A stretch of DNA of 64,000 nucleotides from Bacteroidales bacterium (GTDB lineage Bacteria > Bacteroidota > Bacteroidia > Bacteroidales > F082): contig JANJXG010000023.1 in the NCBI GenBank assembly GCA_024709145.1, positions 31,065-95,064 on the forward strand, written 5' to 3'. A program made the translations under genes and the position numbers. Positions 62,574-64,000 of the stretch are shown piece by piece (within the stretch, counting starts at the first letter, position 1; the number at the start of each line of letters is the position of its first letter). The notes beneath the pieces are model-generated. The model did not search any database and was not told the DNA's origin. It saw nothing but the letters and a program-made list of their open reading frames with translations.

Positions 62574-63026
62574 TTATTTTCTGATTGTAAAATCGTCTAT
62601 GTATTCGGAGTTGCATTTCATATATTTCAAAACAAGAACCTTGCAGGCGCAGCGTTGTGTTTTATTGCACTCATAATCGAGCAAAATTTCGAGGGTGTCG
62701 GTTTGCGAAACATCCAATCCGGTATATTTTATAAGGATGGTGGCCGGCTTGAAACTCATCATTTCCAGCTCGCTGCTTTGGTTGATGGAATAGCTGCTTC
62801 CGCTTGTCATTAATCCGTTGCTCGTCAAGCTGGTTTCATTGTTGTTTTCATCCACATACACAAAGGATGGATAAATATTCGCTTCAGAAAGGGGTTTGTC
62901 GTCTTTCAGGATGTTGAACCATACCACTGCAAACCGATAATCATCATCGCAACAGCTGTTCAGTAAAAGAAGGATGAGTAGATGAATGGTATTTTTTTCA
63001 TTGTTTTCCTGATCTAAACTCAACAA
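62574..63026 (-). CDS. Small lipoprotein, paralogue of the next gene, start probably frameshifted
   Basis: 150 residues. The lipobox LLNSCC is present but the open frame begins at a TTG and reads MLSLDQENNEKNTIHLL. A better start, ATG at 63001, is one base out of frame because the A run after it (complement of 62992-62998) is 7 long. Eight As would give MKKNTIHLLILLLLNSCC, a perfect lipoprotein signal. The C-terminal half (LEILLDYECNKTQRCACKVL...YMKCNS) matches the neighbouring paralogue. The function is unknown. Confidence 0.72.
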   Translation of the reverse strand: MLSLDQENNEKNTIHLLILLLLNSCCDDDYRFAVVWFNILKDDKPLSEANIYPSFVYVDENNNETSLTSNGLMTSGSSYSINQSSELEMMSFKPATILIKYTGLDVSQTDTLEILLDYECNKTQRCACKVLVLKYMKCNSEYIDDFTIRK

Positions 63027-63440
63027 TCATTTTCTAATGGTATGATCATCCAAAAACACCGAATTACATTTCATGTATTTCAATACAACGGTTTTACAAG
63101 CGCAGCGGTTGCTTTTACACTCATAATCAAGCAGTATTTCCAGGGTATCCGTTTCGGGCAAATTGTTGTATCTGATCAAGATTGTTGCAGGTTTAAAACT
63201 GATGCTTTTCAGGTAGGATGATTGAAGAAAATACAGACTGTCACCAGTATCCAATTCAAAGGGCAATGTAACTTCTTCTGATTCTCCTGAAACAAAATGG
63301 AATGATGGCGTAATGCCAGCCTCCTTGAGCGTTTTCCCATCTTTGAAAATAATTACATTGACTTCAGCTGCAGTGTGAAAGTCGTCTTTGCAACATGCTG
63401 TCATGTAGAATGCAAGAAGAAAAAAAATGACCTGTTTCAT
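63027..63440 (-). CDS. Small lipoprotein, paralogue of the previous gene
   Basis: 137 residues from the ATG at MKQVIFFLLAFYMTACCKD, with a lipobox-like M-T-A-C. The C-terminal half is shared with the neighbouring gene: DTLEILLDYECKSNRCACKTVVLKYMKCNSVFLDDHTIRK, including three conserved Cys sites (Y-E-C, C-A-C, M-K-C). Disulfides or a metal are plausible. No family was recognised. It is adjacent to its paralogue, so a tandem duplication is likely. Confidence 0.75.
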   Translation of the reverse strand: MKQVIFFLLAFYMTACCKDDFHTAAEVNVIIFKDGKTLKEAGITPSFHFVSGESEEVTLPFELDTGDSLYFLQSSYLKSISFKPATILIRYNNLPETDTLEILLDYECKSNRCACKTVVLKYMKCNSVFLDDHTIRK

Positions 63441-63740
63441 TGTTTGAAGCCGATAAAAAAAATAAGCAATCTGACTGAAGATGAATAGTTTGAAATGAAA
63501 GTTGCAGGCATTCAATACTTTGAATGATTTGTTGTTTTCATGGGCTGGTTTTTTAAATGAATCACAAAGGTAAATTGTGAATAGCTGGAAGTCAATGAAT
63601 TTTGTATGTACGATTTATTTCCTTCTTTGTTTCAAAAACAGCTGTTTGCATTTCAATTTTTAAAAAGCCATTCATTGTGAACCTGCAGTTTAACTCACAA
63701 ACAAGATTTCATAAAACTTTTCCATCTCAGTTCATTCCTT
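63441..63740. other. 300-bp gene-free region
   Basis: AT-rich spacer between the lipoprotein start and the serine dehydratase stop. No gene, hairpin terminator or clear promoter pair was seen. Confidence 0.4.
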
Positions 63741-64000
63741 TCAGCAGGGATGGTCTTTCACGGCAGCAAAAATAGCCAGCCCTCCTTCGGCAGTTTCCTT
63801 GTAAAGACTTGGGAGGTCGCGGCCGGTGGCTTTCATGGTTTGTACAATTTTATCAAATGAAACAAAGTGCTTTCCGTCGGAGAGCAATGCATACATATTA
63901 CAATCGAGGGCGCGTGCTGCAGCATGGGCATTACGCTCAATGCAAGGCACTTGCACCAGACCTGCAATGGGGTCGCAGGTGAGGCCCAGGTGGTGTTCCA
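63741..64000 (-). CDS. L-serine ammonia-lyase (dehydratase), C-terminal part
   Basis: The gene enters from the right edge, so only about 86 C-terminal residues are visible. [20 protein letters not shown] and [18 protein letters not shown] form the iron-sulfur region of the SdaA-type catalytic chain (Cys in L-T-C-D-P and V-P-C). It deaminates L-serine to pyruvate using a 4Fe-4S cluster. The 5' part and any separate beta domain lie outside the window. Confidence 0.9.
   Translation of the reverse strand, partial: EHHLGLTCDPIAGLVQVPCIERNAHAAARALDCNMYALLSDGKHFVSFDKIVQTMKATGRDLPSLYKETAEGGLAIFAAVKDHPC

Noticed and set aside
62481..62813. A 110-codon plus-strand open frame in the lipoprotein region
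   Set aside because: It is antisense to the small lipoprotein, which has a lipobox and a paralogue.

Overview
The window looks like a chromosomal segment of a member of the Bacteroidota, most like the Bacteroidales and relatives. The reasons are: several secreted proteins end in a type IX secretion (T9SS) type A sorting domain; there are few Shine-Dalgarno sites; promoters match the Bacteroidota pattern TTTG-N19/20-TAnnTTTG (24796-24826, 26927-26958, 33423-33453); and gene strings such as DUF4175-ybeY-mnmG, phoH-purC and dut-TPR-DUF4292 are typical of the phylum. No phage, IS element, CRISPR array or rRNA operon was seen. The content is mostly housekeeping and cell-envelope genes.

Layout. 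1-9.6 kb is one leftward operon: a giant NtrY-like histidine kinase, a polysaccharide flippase, dUTPase, a sugar nucleotidyltransferase, a TPR protein, a DUF4292 lipoprotein and the start of an EnvC-like protein. 9.8-16.8 kb is a second leftward operon: DUF4175 protein, a small unknown protein, ybeY, mnmG and a methyltransferase. Two near-perfect parS-like palindromes (TGTTTCACGTGAAACA type) flank mnmG. 16.9-24.7 kb encodes exported proteins: an M1 aminopeptidase, two further T9SS cargo proteins, a protein with four glycogen-binding-like modules, and a retropepsin-like protein. 24.8-38 kb is mixed housekeeping: gltX, folB, tRNA-Cys, tRNA-Thr, an LMW phosphatase, ruvC, a membrane protein plus glycosyltransferase pair, phoH-purC, a small secreted repeat protein, a cupin, a SirB1-like protein, a Nudix protein, an SRAP protein, a lutB-like gene and rpiB.

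The roughly 600-bp AT-rich gap between the divergent genes rpiB and nadA (38022-38618) holds five exact DnaA-box-like 9-mers. It is the best replication-origin candidate in the window. With the parS sites 26 kb away, it suggests that the window covers the origin/centromere domain of the chromosome.

38.6-44.3 kb reads rightward: nadA, two lipoproteins, a YwqK/MORN-repeat protein, a PepSY-type membrane protein, a mini membrane protein and a histidine kinase with a cysteine-rich PAS domain. 44.3-52.2 kb is leftward: an esterase lipoprotein, a deoxyhypusine-synthase-like protein, a sulfate-activation set (cysNC, cysD, cysQ) with a WlbA-like sugar dehydrogenase, mgsA and a thioesterase. 52.2-57.8 kb has a T9SS cargo protein, an acyltransferase, comF, and a tandemly duplicated two-gene module of tail-less single-stranded DNA-binding proteins whose copies share an upstream palindrome. 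57.8-60.4 kb is a compact three-gene membrane operon (HlyD-like adaptor, VTC polyphosphate-polymerase domain, DUF4956). The end holds a double ABC ATPase, a pair of 32-bp tandem dyads, two paralogous small lipoproteins (one with a probable start-site frameshift) and the 3' end of an L-serine dehydratase gene.

The most unusual items are the origin/parS architecture, the duplicated ssb module with its shared operator-like palindrome, the VTC-DUF4956-HlyD operon, and a secreted protein with an exact 32-residue repeat period.
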